From positions 248,001 through 312,000 of the forward strand of contig NZ_CANMNI010000003.1 of the NCBI RefSeq assembly GCF_947499215.1: DNA of 64,000 bases, given 5' to 3'. Positions 8,493 to 16,913 of this stretch are shown piece after piece. Source of the DNA: an uncultured Pontibacter sp. (GTDB taxonomy: Bacteria > Bacteroidota > Bacteroidia > Cytophagales > Hymenobacteraceae). Position numbers and translations under genes: made by a program. Each line of letters begins with the position of its first letter. Positions within the stretch are counted from its first letter, which is position 1. The notes beneath the pieces were generated by a model that saw only the letters and a list, made by a program, of their open reading frames with translations, was not told the DNA's origin and made no database searches.

Positions 8493-9083
8493 ATGATCAA
8501 AAAGACAAATCTCTTAAGTATAGCCCTGTTGCTAGGTATAGCCTTGTTCGCATTCTCATGCGGCACCAAGAGCGATGTGGATGCTTTTAAAGAAGCGAAG
8601 TATAGCCTGTCCGGTATAAATGAGGTGAAACTCAACGGTGTGAACGTACTGAACAAAAAACGTCCGGAAGATTTCTCCTTCGGGGAGGCCGCCCTGCTTT
8701 TCACGGCATTCTCAGACAATAACCTGTCCGCCTACTCGAGCCTTGGACTGAATGTGGAATTGGACGAAGACAGCCGCGAACGTAGCATGACCGTGACCAA
8801 ACTCAAGTGGCAGCTCATGCTCGATGGTAAGCAGACGCTCAGTGGACTGGTGGATGAACCAGTTGAGCTGCGCCACGGCTTGAATACGATCAACGTGCGC
8901 ACGCCGATCCGCATTAGTGAGGAAAACGGTAAGCCCGGTTATAATAACCTGTTGCGCTTAGTAACCCTGCTGTCTAAAACCGACGGTACCAGCAGGCCCA
9001 ATGTTGAGCTTCAAATCAAACCTACTATCCAAACATCGGTAGGTCCGGTGGAAGTACCCTCTTTTATAAGTGTAAAAAACTAA
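8493..9083 (+). CDS. LEA type 2-like lipoprotein (paralogue of the gene at 5996)
   Basis: A 196-residue lipoprotein (lipobox FAFSC) sharing EAKYSL, KLNGVNV, TVTKLKWQLMLDG and QIKPTIQTSVGPVE with the product of 5996-6604. Both keep the order lipid anchor, short helix, beta-rich domain, which supports duplication with the M48 and head-GIN genes lying between the copies. The beta-sandwich pattern is LEA-2/WHy-like, inferred from pattern only. Probably co-transcribed with the head-GIN gene and ended by the terminator at 9105-9132. Confidence 0.75.
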   Translation: MIKKTNLLSIALLLGIALFAFSCGTKSDVDAFKEAKYSLSGINEVKLNGVNVLNKKRPEDFSFGEAALLFTAFSDNNLSAYSSLGLNVELDEDSRERSMTVTKLKWQLMLDGKQTLSGLVDEPVELRHGLNTINVRTPIRISEENGKPGYNNLLRLVTLLSKTDGTSRPNVELQIKPTIQTSVGPVEVPSFISVKN

Positions 9084-9104
9084 AATACAAATAGTTATGG
9101 TGTG

Positions 9105-9140
9105 AATAGGCTGGCAGAAATGTCAGCCTATTCTGTTTTG
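9105..9140 (+). terminator. Terminator after the second LEA-like gene
   Basis: AATAGGCTG (9105-9113) pairs with CAGCCTATT (9124-9132); three more inner pairs close on a GAAA tetraloop. CTGTTTTG follows. A 12-bp stem with one G-U. Confidence 0.85.
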
Positions 9141-9296
9141 TAGGTATTAATAACGCTAAATCAGGCCATTTTAGAAGGTCTGCAATTTATTTCGAAAAAA
9201 TTGTAACTCTAGCTCTTTGTGAACGTATGTGGCACGCTCCTTGTTTAAATACCATCTAAGAAACCATTTGTAAGACCAAAAAAAACAGGAAAGAAC

Positions 9297-9506
9297 ATGG
9301 AATTCGATGTAATTGAGGCGAGAGACTTGCAGACCCTAGTAAATACTGTTCAGGACTATGTGAAAACAGGCTGGGTACTAAAAGGAGAATTATTTGAGAA
9401 AGACGGCAGCTATACCCAGCAGGTAGAGCGTCAAGTAGCCAATCAGAATAAAAAAGCAGTTGTGCGCCAGAAAAGCTGGGTAGCATGGCCAGCTGTAAGT
9501 GCTTAA
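9297..9506 (+). CDS. Small protein, possibly DUF1737-like
   Basis: A 69-residue soluble protein. The first 35 residues (VIEARDLQTLVNTVQDYVKTG then WVLKGELFE) follow the DUF1737 pattern of a short helix, a G-W turn and a strand, as in small proteins that read roughly EDLxxxVNxxLxxGWxxxGG. The remaining tail is basic and glutamine-rich. It has its own spacer with a strong terminator upstream and an inverted repeat downstream, which supports a real gene. Function unknown. Confidence 0.65.
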   Translation: MEFDVIEARDLQTLVNTVQDYVKTGWVLKGELFEKDGSYTQQVERQVANQNKKAVVRQKSWVAWPAVSA

Positions 9507-9514
9507 ATATTTGC

Positions 9515-9546
9515 GGGCGAAATTGGTATTTATGCTAATTTCGCCC
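9515..9546. terminator. Inverted repeat between the small gene and the M28 peptidase gene
   Basis: GGGCGAAATT (9515-9524) and AATTTCGCCC (9537-9546) are perfectly complementary around a 12-nt loop. AAAATCATTTC follows, so it may be a weak terminator. It also overlaps the likely promoter of the next gene (TAATTTCG resembles the -7 element) and might act as an operator. Confidence 0.5.
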
Positions 9547-9558
9547 AAAATCATTTCT

Positions 9559-10470
9559 ATGAAACGCCATCTCCTCTTAGCATTCTTATTTGCCTTTGTA
9601 TGCCAGTTGTCGGCCACTGCCCAGAAAAAGGTGCTCGACACGCAACAGCTGTTAAAGGATATTAAGATTCTCTCCGCCGACTCCATGGCGGGGCGACTGA
9701 GTGGCACAGAGGGCAGCAGAATGGCGCAGGACTATATTATTAGCCGTTTCGAGCAGATTGGGCTGCAGTCCTATAACAACAGCTACCGCCATACCTTCCG
9801 CCTTGAGAGCAAGAGACTAGTAGTGGAGGAGGCTGTCAACCTGATTGGCTACATTCCCGGTAAAACAGATAAGGCCATTGTCATCACGGCGCATTATGAC
9901 CATGTGGGCGTGCGCGACGGGGAGATCTACAACGGCGCCGACGACAATGCCTCCGGTGTGGGTGGATTGTTGGCCACCGCTTCTTATTTCAAGAAGCACA
10001 AACCCTACTATACCTTGATCTTCGCCGCCCTTGACGGTGAGGAGTTAGGGCTGCAGGGGGCTAATGCCTTTTTGGAGAACCCGCCACTGGCGCTAGATCT
10101 CATTCAACTCAACGTGAACATGGACATGCTCAGCATCAACCAGCAGGGCGAACTCTATGCCAGTGGCATGTACCATTACCCGGCCCTAACACCTTACCTA
10201 CAACAGGTAGCCGCCCGTCCGCAGGCAAGATTGCTGTTGGGTCACGACCGCCCGGAGCAGGGACAGAACGACTGGACCAAACAGTCAGACCATTTTCAAT
10301 TCCACAAGCGCCAGATTCCCTTCATATACTTTGGCGTAGAAGACCATCCGCACTACCACAAGCCTTCGGATGTGTACGCCAACATCAATCCCGTCTTTTA
10401 TCCTGATGCCGCAGCGCTCGTTATCGACTTTATCCAAATTTTGAATAAGAAACGCCCGGATTTACGTTAG
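9559..10470 (+). CDS. Secreted M28-family metallopeptidase (aminopeptidase)
   Basis: The signal peptide (residues 1-21, ending TAQ) is followed by an M28 zinc-peptidase domain. Successive metal and catalytic motifs are ITAHYDHVGV, NGADDNASGVGGLLATASYF, FAALDGEELGLQGANAFLEN, NMDMLS and QSDHFQFHKRQIPFIYFG, ending EDHPHYHKPSD. That supplies the two histidines, two acids and the catalytic glutamate expected of a di-zinc aminopeptidase acting on peptides outside the cytoplasm. The start at 9559 gives the signal peptide; the earlier in-frame start at 9499 would overlap the preceding gene. Confidence 0.93.
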   Translation: MKRHLLLAFLFAFVCQLSATAQKKVLDTQQLLKDIKILSADSMAGRLSGTEGSRMAQDYIISRFEQIGLQSYNNSYRHTFRLESKRLVVEEAVNLIGYIPGKTDKAIVITAHYDHVGVRDGEIYNGADDNASGVGGLLATASYFKKHKPYYTLIFAALDGEELGLQGANAFLENPPLALDLIQLNVNMDMLSINQQGELYASGMYHYPALTPYLQQVAARPQARLLLGHDRPEQGQNDWTKQSDHFQFHKRQIPFIYFGVEDHPHYHKPSDVYANINPVFYPDAAALVIDFIQILNKKRPDLR

Positions 10471-10666
10471 TCTCTTCAAAGGGAGAAGATTAATAGCTTT
10501 CTAACCTAATCCTATCGCCTTGTGTTATAAGGATTTGTATCTATACAATTCCTATATTGTGATGTATTTATACATTTTCGATCATCCTTTCTTTTGCCCT
10601 TGCGTAGATAGGGGAAAGAATAACTACACTGGTTGAAAACCACGTGGCTTCCCACACAAGAACAAG

Positions 10667-11464
10667 ATGAAAAAACCTGTCTGGAGCATGAGCAGGAGCC
10701 TACAAGCCTTTTTACTACTGTTTGCCATCACCCTATCCATCAGCACTTCTGCACAAGCGCAGGATAGTGCGATTCGCCGTATGGGCGTAAGCAAAATACC
10801 AGAGCGTGGCCTTTCGGTGCAGGCAGGGGTGGGCTTGGCTGCCATCAAAAGCGATATTTGTGGTAGCTATGGCTGTAACGACATTGGGCCGGCGATGGGC
10901 ATTGGCGCTTTGTTCAAGCTCAACTCCTATTGGGCCCTAAGCGGGGAGGTGAAGTACGCAAAACTAGGTGCTACTGAAAAGACACCCACCGATAACATCA
11001 CGTTTGAGTCGGAGGTGATCGAAGTGTCGACCATGCTCGTGCTCAACCTGATGGACAGTTACGCCGGTTCAAACAATTACCGCTCATTACGCAAACGTTT
11101 TATCGTGCCTTATGTGAAAGGTGGCGGCGGTTTCGTTTACTATACCCCGAGTTCTTACCCTACTAACAGAGCCGAAAACTCGGACGTGACATACGACCGC
11201 ATGCGTTCCTATCCGGCTATTGCCGGAGTTGTCTCAGGGGGCGCCGGGCTTCGTTTCCGGTTTTCTGATCAATGGAGCGTGGCACCCGAGTTAGTGTATA
11301 GTATAACCACTACTGATTATCTGGACAATATCGGCCCGCCTATAGGGTTTGAGCACACCAAGGACCATTACGGTACGGCTTCTGTCAAGGTCATCTATAC
11401 CCCTATGCTTAAGAATGAGGTCTTCACCCGCAAAAATCAGGGGATGAGGTTTAAGAAAAAATAA
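10667..11464 (+). CDS. Outer-membrane beta-barrel protein
   Basis: A signal peptide (residues 1-32, ending SAQAQ) precedes a 233-residue domain of alternating amphipathic strands with glycines and aromatic residues, such as LSVQAGVGLAAIKSD, LNSYWALSGEVKYAKLGA, VPYVKGGGGFVYYTP and RFSDQWSVAPELVYSI. This is the usual OmpA/porin-like (outer membrane protein beta-barrel) pattern. No POTRA, plug or OmpA peptidoglycan-binding domain is present. It stands alone with a 196-bp upstream spacer. Two cysteines near residue 65 (SDICGSYGCND) might form a disulfide. Ligand and role unknown. Confidence 0.8.
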   Translation: MKKPVWSMSRSLQAFLLLFAITLSISTSAQAQDSAIRRMGVSKIPERGLSVQAGVGLAAIKSDICGSYGCNDIGPAMGIGALFKLNSYWALSGEVKYAKLGATEKTPTDNITFESEVIEVSTMLVLNLMDSYAGSNNYRSLRKRFIVPYVKGGGGFVYYTPSSYPTNRAENSDVTYDRMRSYPAIAGVVSGGAGLRFRFSDQWSVAPELVYSITTTDYLDNIGPPIGFEHTKDHYGTASVKVIYTPMLKNEVFTRKNQGMRFKKK

Positions 11465-11637
11465 GGTCCACCTACCTTTGTCGTTTCATCATCTCAACAA
11501 GCTTCTATAACGAGAACTCAGCCTTGATAGAAGGGCTTGTCGAACCCCCATGCCCCGTGCTCCCGTACATCCAAAAGCCGCTGTAGTGCCATAAGCGCTA
11601 TACCGGCTTAAATGGCTATACCTTATCCCTTCAGACT

Positions 11638-12657
11638 ATGGAAACAAATAACAAAAAGAACCTCTGGTGGCTGGCAGCCGGTGCGGGCGCCTTGCTGGCG
11701 GCACGGGCCATCAACCGAAAACTCAACGCATACGATTTTCGAAACAAAGTGGTGCTGATAACAGGCGGTGCACGCGGCCTCGGCTTCGTGATGGCGCGTC
11801 AGTTGGCCAAGGAGGGAGCCCGGTTGGTGCTCTGTTCACGCGATGAAATGCAGCTGGAGGATGCCCGCATGGAGTTGGCCGGTAACGGAGCCGATGTGAT
11901 GGTGCTGCCCTGCGACGTAACACAGGAGGCGCAGGTGCAGGAGATGGTGGACAAGGTGCAGCGTGAGTTCGGCAACATCGATGTACTCATCAACAATGCC
12001 GGTATCATCACGGCAGGACCAGTGGAGGAGATGACCGTGCAGGATTTTGAGGAGGCCATGCAGACACACTTCTGGGGACCGCTCTATACAACATTGGCCG
12101 TGCTTCCCTCTATGAAAGCCCGAGGTGGCGGCCGCATTCTTAACATTGCCTCGATTGGCGGGAAGTTGGGCGTGCCGCATCTGGTGCCCTACAGCGCTAG
12201 TAAATTTGCCTTGGTGGGTCTGTCGGAGGGCCTGCGTGCCGAGCTGAAACAGTATAACATCACTGTTACCTGCGCTTCGCCGGGGCTGATGCAGACGGGT
12301 AGCCCGCGGCATGCCAACATCAAGGGGCAGCACGAAGAGGAATATACCCTGTTTAAGATAGCCGACTCGAGCCCGCTTACCTCTATCAGCGCCGAACGGT
12401 CTGCTAAGTCCATACTAGATGCCTGCCGCTACGGCGATGCCGAAGTGGTGACCTCTATACCTGCCAAGATCGGGGCCTTTGTGCATGGCCTGTCGCCGGA
12501 AACGACCACCGACATTTTTGCCGTGCTCAATCGCATGCTGCCGGGGCCTACAGGAGAACAGCAAGCCAAGAAAGGCTACGAAAGTGAAACACCGCTCTCT
12601 ATGTCTGGTCTGACGGAGCGCACCCAAAAGGCGGCATTCCGAAACAACGAACTATAA
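11638..12657 (+). CDS. Short-chain dehydrogenase/reductase with N-terminal membrane segment
   Basis: The Rossmann nucleotide-binding motif VLITGGARGLGFVMARQL lies near residue 40, INNAGII near 119, a catalytic serine in LNIASIGG, and YSASK with Tyr185 and Lys189. Before it lies a short hydrophobic segment (LWWLAAGAGALLAARAI) that may anchor it in the membrane. The roughly 60-residue C-terminal extension after the SDR core is unusual. Such enzymes oxidise or reduce lipids, sugars or other alcohols; the substrate cannot be read from sequence. Confidence 0.93.
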   Translation: METNNKKNLWWLAAGAGALLAARAINRKLNAYDFRNKVVLITGGARGLGFVMARQLAKEGARLVLCSRDEMQLEDARMELAGNGADVMVLPCDVTQEAQVQEMVDKVQREFGNIDVLINNAGIITAGPVEEMTVQDFEEAMQTHFWGPLYTTLAVLPSMKARGGGRILNIASIGGKLGVPHLVPYSASKFALVGLSEGLRAELKQYNITVTCASPGLMQTGSPRHANIKGQHEEEYTLFKIADSSPLTSISAERSAKSILDACRYGDAEVVTSIPAKIGAFVHGLSPETTTDIFAVLNRMLPGPTGEQQAKKGYESETPLSMSGLTERTQKAAFRNNEL

Positions 12658-12723
12658 TACATAAACAACCTATACCTATAAAATGAGTCAAGCTTTAAGC
12701 TAGCATTGACTATCTTCGCCCTT

Positions 12724-13236
12724 ATGGAAATCAAGAACAGGGAAACGGCCTACGACGGCTATTTCAAGATTTATAAACTGACGGTAGAACAGCACGGCCA
12801 TACCTTTACTCGGGAACAATTCGACAGAGGCACAGCCGTAGCTGCCATGGTATATGATACCGAGAAGCAACAGTACATCCTCACGCGGCAGTACCGTGTG
12901 GGTCCAGAATCGGAATTGGTAGAGGTGGTCGCCGGTATGGTGGATGACGGGGAAAACCCGGAAACCAGCATCGCGCGCGAAATAGAGGAGGAGATCGGCT
13001 ACAGCGTGGATAGCCTAAAGCACCTGCATACCTTCTATTCTTCGCCAGGTGGTACTACTGAAAAAGTACTCTTGTACTATGCAGAGGTATCTCACCAGCA
13101 TGCCGACGGCGGAGGCAAGGACGACGAGCACGAGCACATCGAACTGGTAAGCTATACCCGTGAGGAGCTACTGAAAGAGACTTTTGCCGATGCCAAAACC
13201 ATCATCGCCCAACAATGGGTGCAGCTGCAGGGCTAG
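12724..13236 (+). CDS. NUDIX hydrolase, ADP-ribose pyrophosphatase type
   Basis: The 170-residue protein carries a complete NUDIX box from about residue 71 (G, five residues, E, seven residues, REIEEEIGY), which binds the catalytic divalent metals. The preceding strand-rich N-terminal part and the position of the box are like NudF/GDP-mannose pyrophosphatase NudK, which cleave nucleoside diphosphate sugars. The start at 12724 is preferred over 12706 because the extra six residues are not part of the family. It ends at a strong bidirectional terminator shared with msrA. Confidence 0.9.
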   Translation: MEIKNRETAYDGYFKIYKLTVEQHGHTFTREQFDRGTAVAAMVYDTEKQQYILTRQYRVGPESELVEVVAGMVDDGENPETSIAREIEEEIGYSVDSLKHLHTFYSSPGGTTEKVLLYYAEVSHQHADGGGKDDEHEHIELVSYTREELLKETFADAKTIIAQQWVQLQG

Positions 13237-13257
13237 TCATCAATTCAGGTATATAAT

Positions 13258-13300
13258 AAAAAGCGTCAGCTCCTTTCGCAAGAGCTGACGCTTTTTATTT
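13258..13300. terminator. Bidirectional terminator between the NUDIX and msrA genes
   Basis: A perfect 15-bp stem AAAAAGCGTCAGCTC/GAGCTGACGCTTTTT with a 9-nt loop lies between two convergent genes, with A and T runs on both sides so that it works in either direction. Confidence 0.95.
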
Positions 13301-13309
13301 TGTCTGTTT

Positions 13310-13852
13310 TTATCTGCTGGCCTCAGGCTTGAGCTTGTCGGCAAACACTTTACGGAACTTGTCTACTTTCGGGCGGATAACGAAACTGCAGTAGGGTTCG
13401 TGGCCGTGCGTCTTGAAGTAGTTCTGGTGATAGTCCTCGGCCGGATAAAACTCCTGCAGGGGCTCAATGGTGGTCACAATCGGGTCAGGGAAGGCGCCAG
13501 ATGTGTCTAGCTCTTGCATATACTTCTCTGCCAGCTCTCGCTGTTCGTAGTTGTGGTAGAGCACCGTAGAGCGGTACTGCGGCCCTATGTCGTTGCCCTG
13601 TCGGTTGAGGGTTGTCGGGTCGTGGGTTTTCCAGAATACCTCCAGCAACTCGTCGTAGCTGATCTTGTCGGGGTCGTAGGTGATCTGCAGCACCTCGGCA
13701 TGGCCGGTGGTGCCGGAGGTTACTTGCTTGTAAGTGGGGTTCTCCAAATGACCGCCCGCATAGCCCGACTCTACTTTCTGTACGCCTGCCAGATCCTGAA
13801 AAACTGCCTCTGTACACCAGAAGCACCCTCCTCCAAATGTTGCTTTTTCCAT
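13310..13852 (-). CDS. msrA: Peptide-methionine (S)-S-oxide reductase
   Basis: The start MEKATFGGGCFWCTE holds the MsrA signature GCFW with the catalytic Cys10, and Cys13 nearby. It continues with GYAGGHLENPTYKQVTSGTTG, HAEVLQITYDP and QYRSTVLY, all typical of MsrA. It repairs oxidised methionine in proteins. No MsrB domain is fused. The start at 13852 fits the family; an upstream in-frame ATG at 13873 adds seven residues. A good -7 match lies at 13919-13926. Confidence 0.97.
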   Translation of the reverse strand: MEKATFGGGCFWCTEAVFQDLAGVQKVESGYAGGHLENPTYKQVTSGTTGHAEVLQITYDPDKISYDELLEVFWKTHDPTTLNRQGNDIGPQYRSTVLYHNYEQRELAEKYMQELDTSGAFPDPIVTTIEPLQEFYPAEDYHQNYFKTHGHEPYCSFVIRPKVDKFRKVFADKLKPEASR

Positions 13853-13918
13853 TGTTCTATACTTGTTACGCATCCTTTCAGCCCTGTTGCTGTATCACGA
13901 GCAAGGGCTACACCTATG

Positions 13919-13926
13919 CAAAGGTA
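13919..13926 (-). promoter_or_regulatory. -7 element TACCTTTG for msrA
   Basis: On the minus strand this reads TACCTTTGCAT, an exact TAnnTTTG match about 65 nt upstream of the msrA start. No clear -33 TTTG was found. Confidence 0.55.
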
Positions 13927-13971
13927 TACGGCATAAACTGATGTGTCGCGGAAATGTTGTATAAAACACGC

Positions 13972-14670
13972 TTAGTTTCGCATGTTCCGCATCATACTTT
14001 GGGTATCGGCGGCACCTTCCAAGGTCAGGTACTCGGCCTGCAGGGCGCGCACTTTTAACCTGTCGCTGTTCGACATTTGTCCCTCGACCTGACGGCGGCG
14101 CTGGTTCAGGCGGCCGTATACGTTGTCCACGTAATCCCAGTCGCTCTGGGTCCAGTTCTTGCGTTTGGCGCGCACCACACCCATAAATGTAAGATATGCT
14201 TCCCGCATGCTCTGTGGTTCAATCGTTTCGATGTCGTCAAACTCGCGCAGAAGCTGTTCCTGCCACTGGCCCAGCTCGGCTGCGTCGAGCGGTGTGTTCT
14301 GGCGGCGCTCCTGCCGGTTCTCCCACCGCTCGTAGCGTTGCTTCATGCGGTTATACTCGACTTTGGAGTCGGCTGACAGACTGTCGAGGTTCTTTTCGAT
14401 CTCAGCTGAGCGCTGCCGGAAGTCTTCTTTTATCTGTGGCATTTCGCGCTGTATGGCTGTGTCGCCGCGCTCCACTTTTTCGTTCATCCAGCCGCGCAGT
14501 GACTCTAGGCGCTCGTCTACGGTGCGGCCGGTACGCTCCACGCGGGCGGTGTCAGCTGGCACATCCACGGTGATCTCCTCAGTGTTTTCGGCGGTGCGGT
14601 TGCCCTCGCAGCCCCACAGGAACAGGCCCACGATCAGGGCGGCTGCAAATTTCATCGTTTTATAGAACAT
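13972..14670 (-). CDS. Lipoprotein with long charged helical region
   Basis: A 232-residue protein with lipobox LFLWGC about 20 residues in. The rest is rich in E, R, Q and K, with heptad-like spacing (KEDFRQRSAEIEKNLDSL, NRMKQRYERWENRQERRQ), which suggests long coiled-coil or helical hairpin structure in the periplasm. No catalytic motif is visible and I do not recognise the family. The start could be the ATG at 14655; the one at 14670 follows an A-rich stretch. Confidence 0.75.
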   Translation of the reverse strand: MFYKTMKFAAALIVGLFLWGCEGNRTAENTEEITVDVPADTARVERTGRTVDERLESLRGWMNEKVERGDTAIQREMPQIKEDFRQRSAEIEKNLDSLSADSKVEYNRMKQRYERWENRQERRQNTPLDAAELGQWQEQLLREFDDIETIEPQSMREAYLTFMGVVRAKRKNWTQSDWDYVDNVYGRLNQRRRQVEGQMSNSDRLKVRALQAEYLTLEGAADTQSMMRNMRN

Positions 14671-14749
14671 CTTTTTTCACAGTTATAGGGTTGGTGTTAC
14701 AGGTTATACCCGTCTTTTGCCATAATACGCAAAGCATGGATGCAGGATA

Positions 14750-16615
14750 CTAAGGACTTACGGCCAGAAAAGGCTTGTCTTTGCTGATGCCATGCCCATA
14801 GGCATAGTGACCGTTCACGGTAACGGGCAATTTGCCCCTTGCCGGAATCTTGCCGAAAAGCAGTTTGGCGGCCGCAATCTGCGCGTGGGCGTGCCCTTGG
14901 TAGGCCAGCACCAGCACCCGGCTTTTGTGTATGTCCGGAAACTGATTCAAGGTATAGGGGTTGTCGAACAACGTCATGATGGACTTGTTGGAACGGGCCA
15001 ACTCTGTGACAAAAGCAGTTGCCTCTTTGGAGTAGCCCAAGCGGTTGCTTGGCGTTACGCTAGGTCCATAAAGCCCTACAATTACCAGATCATAGCCCCT
15101 CAGCTTCTGTTTCATCTTCTTTATTTCTTTTGCGCTCGCCTTGCGGGAGATCACAAAATCGGTTGTGCTGCGGGCGTATCGGCCTACCTCGCGTTGAAAG
15201 AGGCTCGGGCGCACCATTCCAAACGACAGCGTGGCCACTTTCTGACGCTTTTTCTGGCGTATGGGCAGAAAGTTCTTGCGGTTGTTGAGCAGGGTCATGG
15301 CCGCCTCTGCCAAGGCATGGTTAGTGCTGTCGGCCATCTGCGGGTTCAGGTCCTCGTATAGGTTCTCCAACTCGATCGGCTTATACCTGTCGAGCCCAAC
15401 CCACTGCTTAGCGGCAAGCATTTTTTTGCAGCGTCGGTCAATCTCCTCCTGCGATATATCGCCTCTTTTAATGGCCTCCCGGATAGCCGTAATCGCCTTG
15501 GGCACACTGTTTAGTCGCTCCAGCACGTCGTTACCGGCCATGATGGCGCGCGCCTCCGCCTCACCCGGCGGGAAGTATTTGGTCACGCCTTTCATCACCA
15601 TCGCATCCGTGAACACGAGCCCTTTAAACTCCAATTGGTTTTTGAGGAGGTTCGTCACGATTGGCTTCGATAGAGTGGAGGGCAGGTTTTGTGTGGTGTC
15701 GAGTTGCTGCATGTGCATGTGTGCCACCATGATGCCGCCGATGCCGTGCTTGATCAGTTCCCGGAATGGGTATAGCTCCAGTGAGTCGAGTCGGGCGCGA
15801 TCGTGCGGAATCACAGGCAGATCATAATGCGAGTCCACATCCGTGTCACCGTGGCCCGGAAAGTGCTTGGCCACCGCTATGATGCCATTGTCCTGCATGC
15901 CGCGCATGTAAGCGAGGCTTTTGGCGGTCACGTCCAGCTTGTCTTCCCCAAACGCACGGTAGCTAATGATGGGATTGGACGAGTTGTTGTTGATGTCAGC
16001 CACAGGTGCGAAGTTGACGTGCATCCCCAGTCGCCTGAACTCGTGTGCCACCTCTGCCCCCATGCGGTAAATCAGGCCATTGTCCTCTATGGCACCCATC
16101 ATCATCTGGAAAGGATACTGCACCGTGCTGTCGAGGCGCATCCCCACCCCGGTTTCGGCATCCATGGAGATAAGCAAAGGCACCTTGGAGGCTGCCTGCA
16201 AGCGGTTGTTTAAAACGGCTTGTCGTATCGGGCCACCCTGAAAATAAATGATGCCGCCCACCTTATACCTTGTGATCAGGTTCATGACATCGGCTTCATA
16301 TTTTTCGCTCTTATCGGAAAAGGCCTCAATAATAATCAACTGTGCAATGCGCTCATCAGGGGTAAGGGTATTAAAGACGGAGTCTACCCAAGGAGATGGC
16401 TTTTCGATAGCCTCCAACAAAGAAGAGGGTCGAACATAAGGAGGCTCTGCTACTTCTTCCGGGAAAAACTCGTGGGGGTTCTCATCTTTGGCATAAACCC
16501 CTCTGCGGGTATCCGTGCTCTCGCAACTGCACACTAGCCAGAGTAAACTGGCAAGCAAAGCATAGCGTGCTATACCTGACAAAATAGTGTGAGGGCGATG
16601 AATGGGTGGGTACAT
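14750..16615 (-). CDS. Glycoside hydrolase family 3 lipoprotein (beta-N-acetylhexosaminidase type)
   Basis: A lipoprotein signal ends in LVCSC. The catalytic domain has the NagZ-like GH3 motif KHFPGHGDTDVDSHYDLPVI, with the general acid/base histidine-aspartate dyad, and a likely nucleophile aspartate in FTDAMVMKGV. A second GH3 C-terminal-like domain follows (MTLLNNRKNFLPI, LVIVGLYGPSVTPSNR). Expected reaction is removal of terminal beta-linked N-acetylglucosamine from cell-wall or other glycans. Many Bacteroidota homologues are fused to a beta-lactamase domain; here the protein ends after the GH3 C-domain. The start at 16615 is an ATG; the longer reading starts with TTG at 16654. Confidence 0.92.
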   Translation of the reverse strand: MYPPIHRPHTILSGIARYALLASLLWLVCSCESTDTRRGVYAKDENPHEFFPEEVAEPPYVRPSSLLEAIEKPSPWVDSVFNTLTPDERIAQLIIIEAFSDKSEKYEADVMNLITRYKVGGIIYFQGGPIRQAVLNNRLQAASKVPLLISMDAETGVGMRLDSTVQYPFQMMMGAIEDNGLIYRMGAEVAHEFRRLGMHVNFAPVADINNNSSNPIISYRAFGEDKLDVTAKSLAYMRGMQDNGIIAVAKHFPGHGDTDVDSHYDLPVIPHDRARLDSLELYPFRELIKHGIGGIMVAHMHMQQLDTTQNLPSTLSKPIVTNLLKNQLEFKGLVFTDAMVMKGVTKYFPPGEAEARAIMAGNDVLERLNSVPKAITAIREAIKRGDISQEEIDRRCKKMLAAKQWVGLDRYKPIELENLYEDLNPQMADSTNHALAEAAMTLLNNRKNFLPIRQKKRQKVATLSFGMVRPSLFQREVGRYARSTTDFVISRKASAKEIKKMKQKLRGYDLVIVGLYGPSVTPSNRLGYSKEATAFVTELARSNKSIMTLFDNPYTLNQFPDIHKSRVLVLAYQGHAHAQIAAAKLLFGKIPARGKLPVTVNGHYAYGHGISKDKPFLAVSP

Positions 16616-16913
16616 GGTGCTTTTGGTGGTATACCACCTGTTAATACTTTTCAAATGTTATTTAAGTTTTGGCTGTACCTGTTTCCGCGTTAGGCAATAA
16701 CAGGTATAGATAAAGCCGAAATGGAAGTGATACGTCAATTAGTTTTAAAAGTCTCGCATCTAGCCTTGATTTTCCGCTATACTCGTATCTTGCGCATGCA
16801 TAGGAGAGCGGCTAAAAAGCTTATATCCGGCAATACGGATGTGCGTATAGCTTTAAAACTCTTTTATAATACGAGAACGACGCGCTGCGCAGTATATTCT
16901 GTTAGAACCTTCT

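Noticed and set aside
16622-16635. The 14-base palindrome GGTGGTATACCACC as an operator
   Set aside because: It lies just upstream of the GH3 start, but the word GGTATA is frequent in the whole window and there is no second copy or regulator to support an operator.
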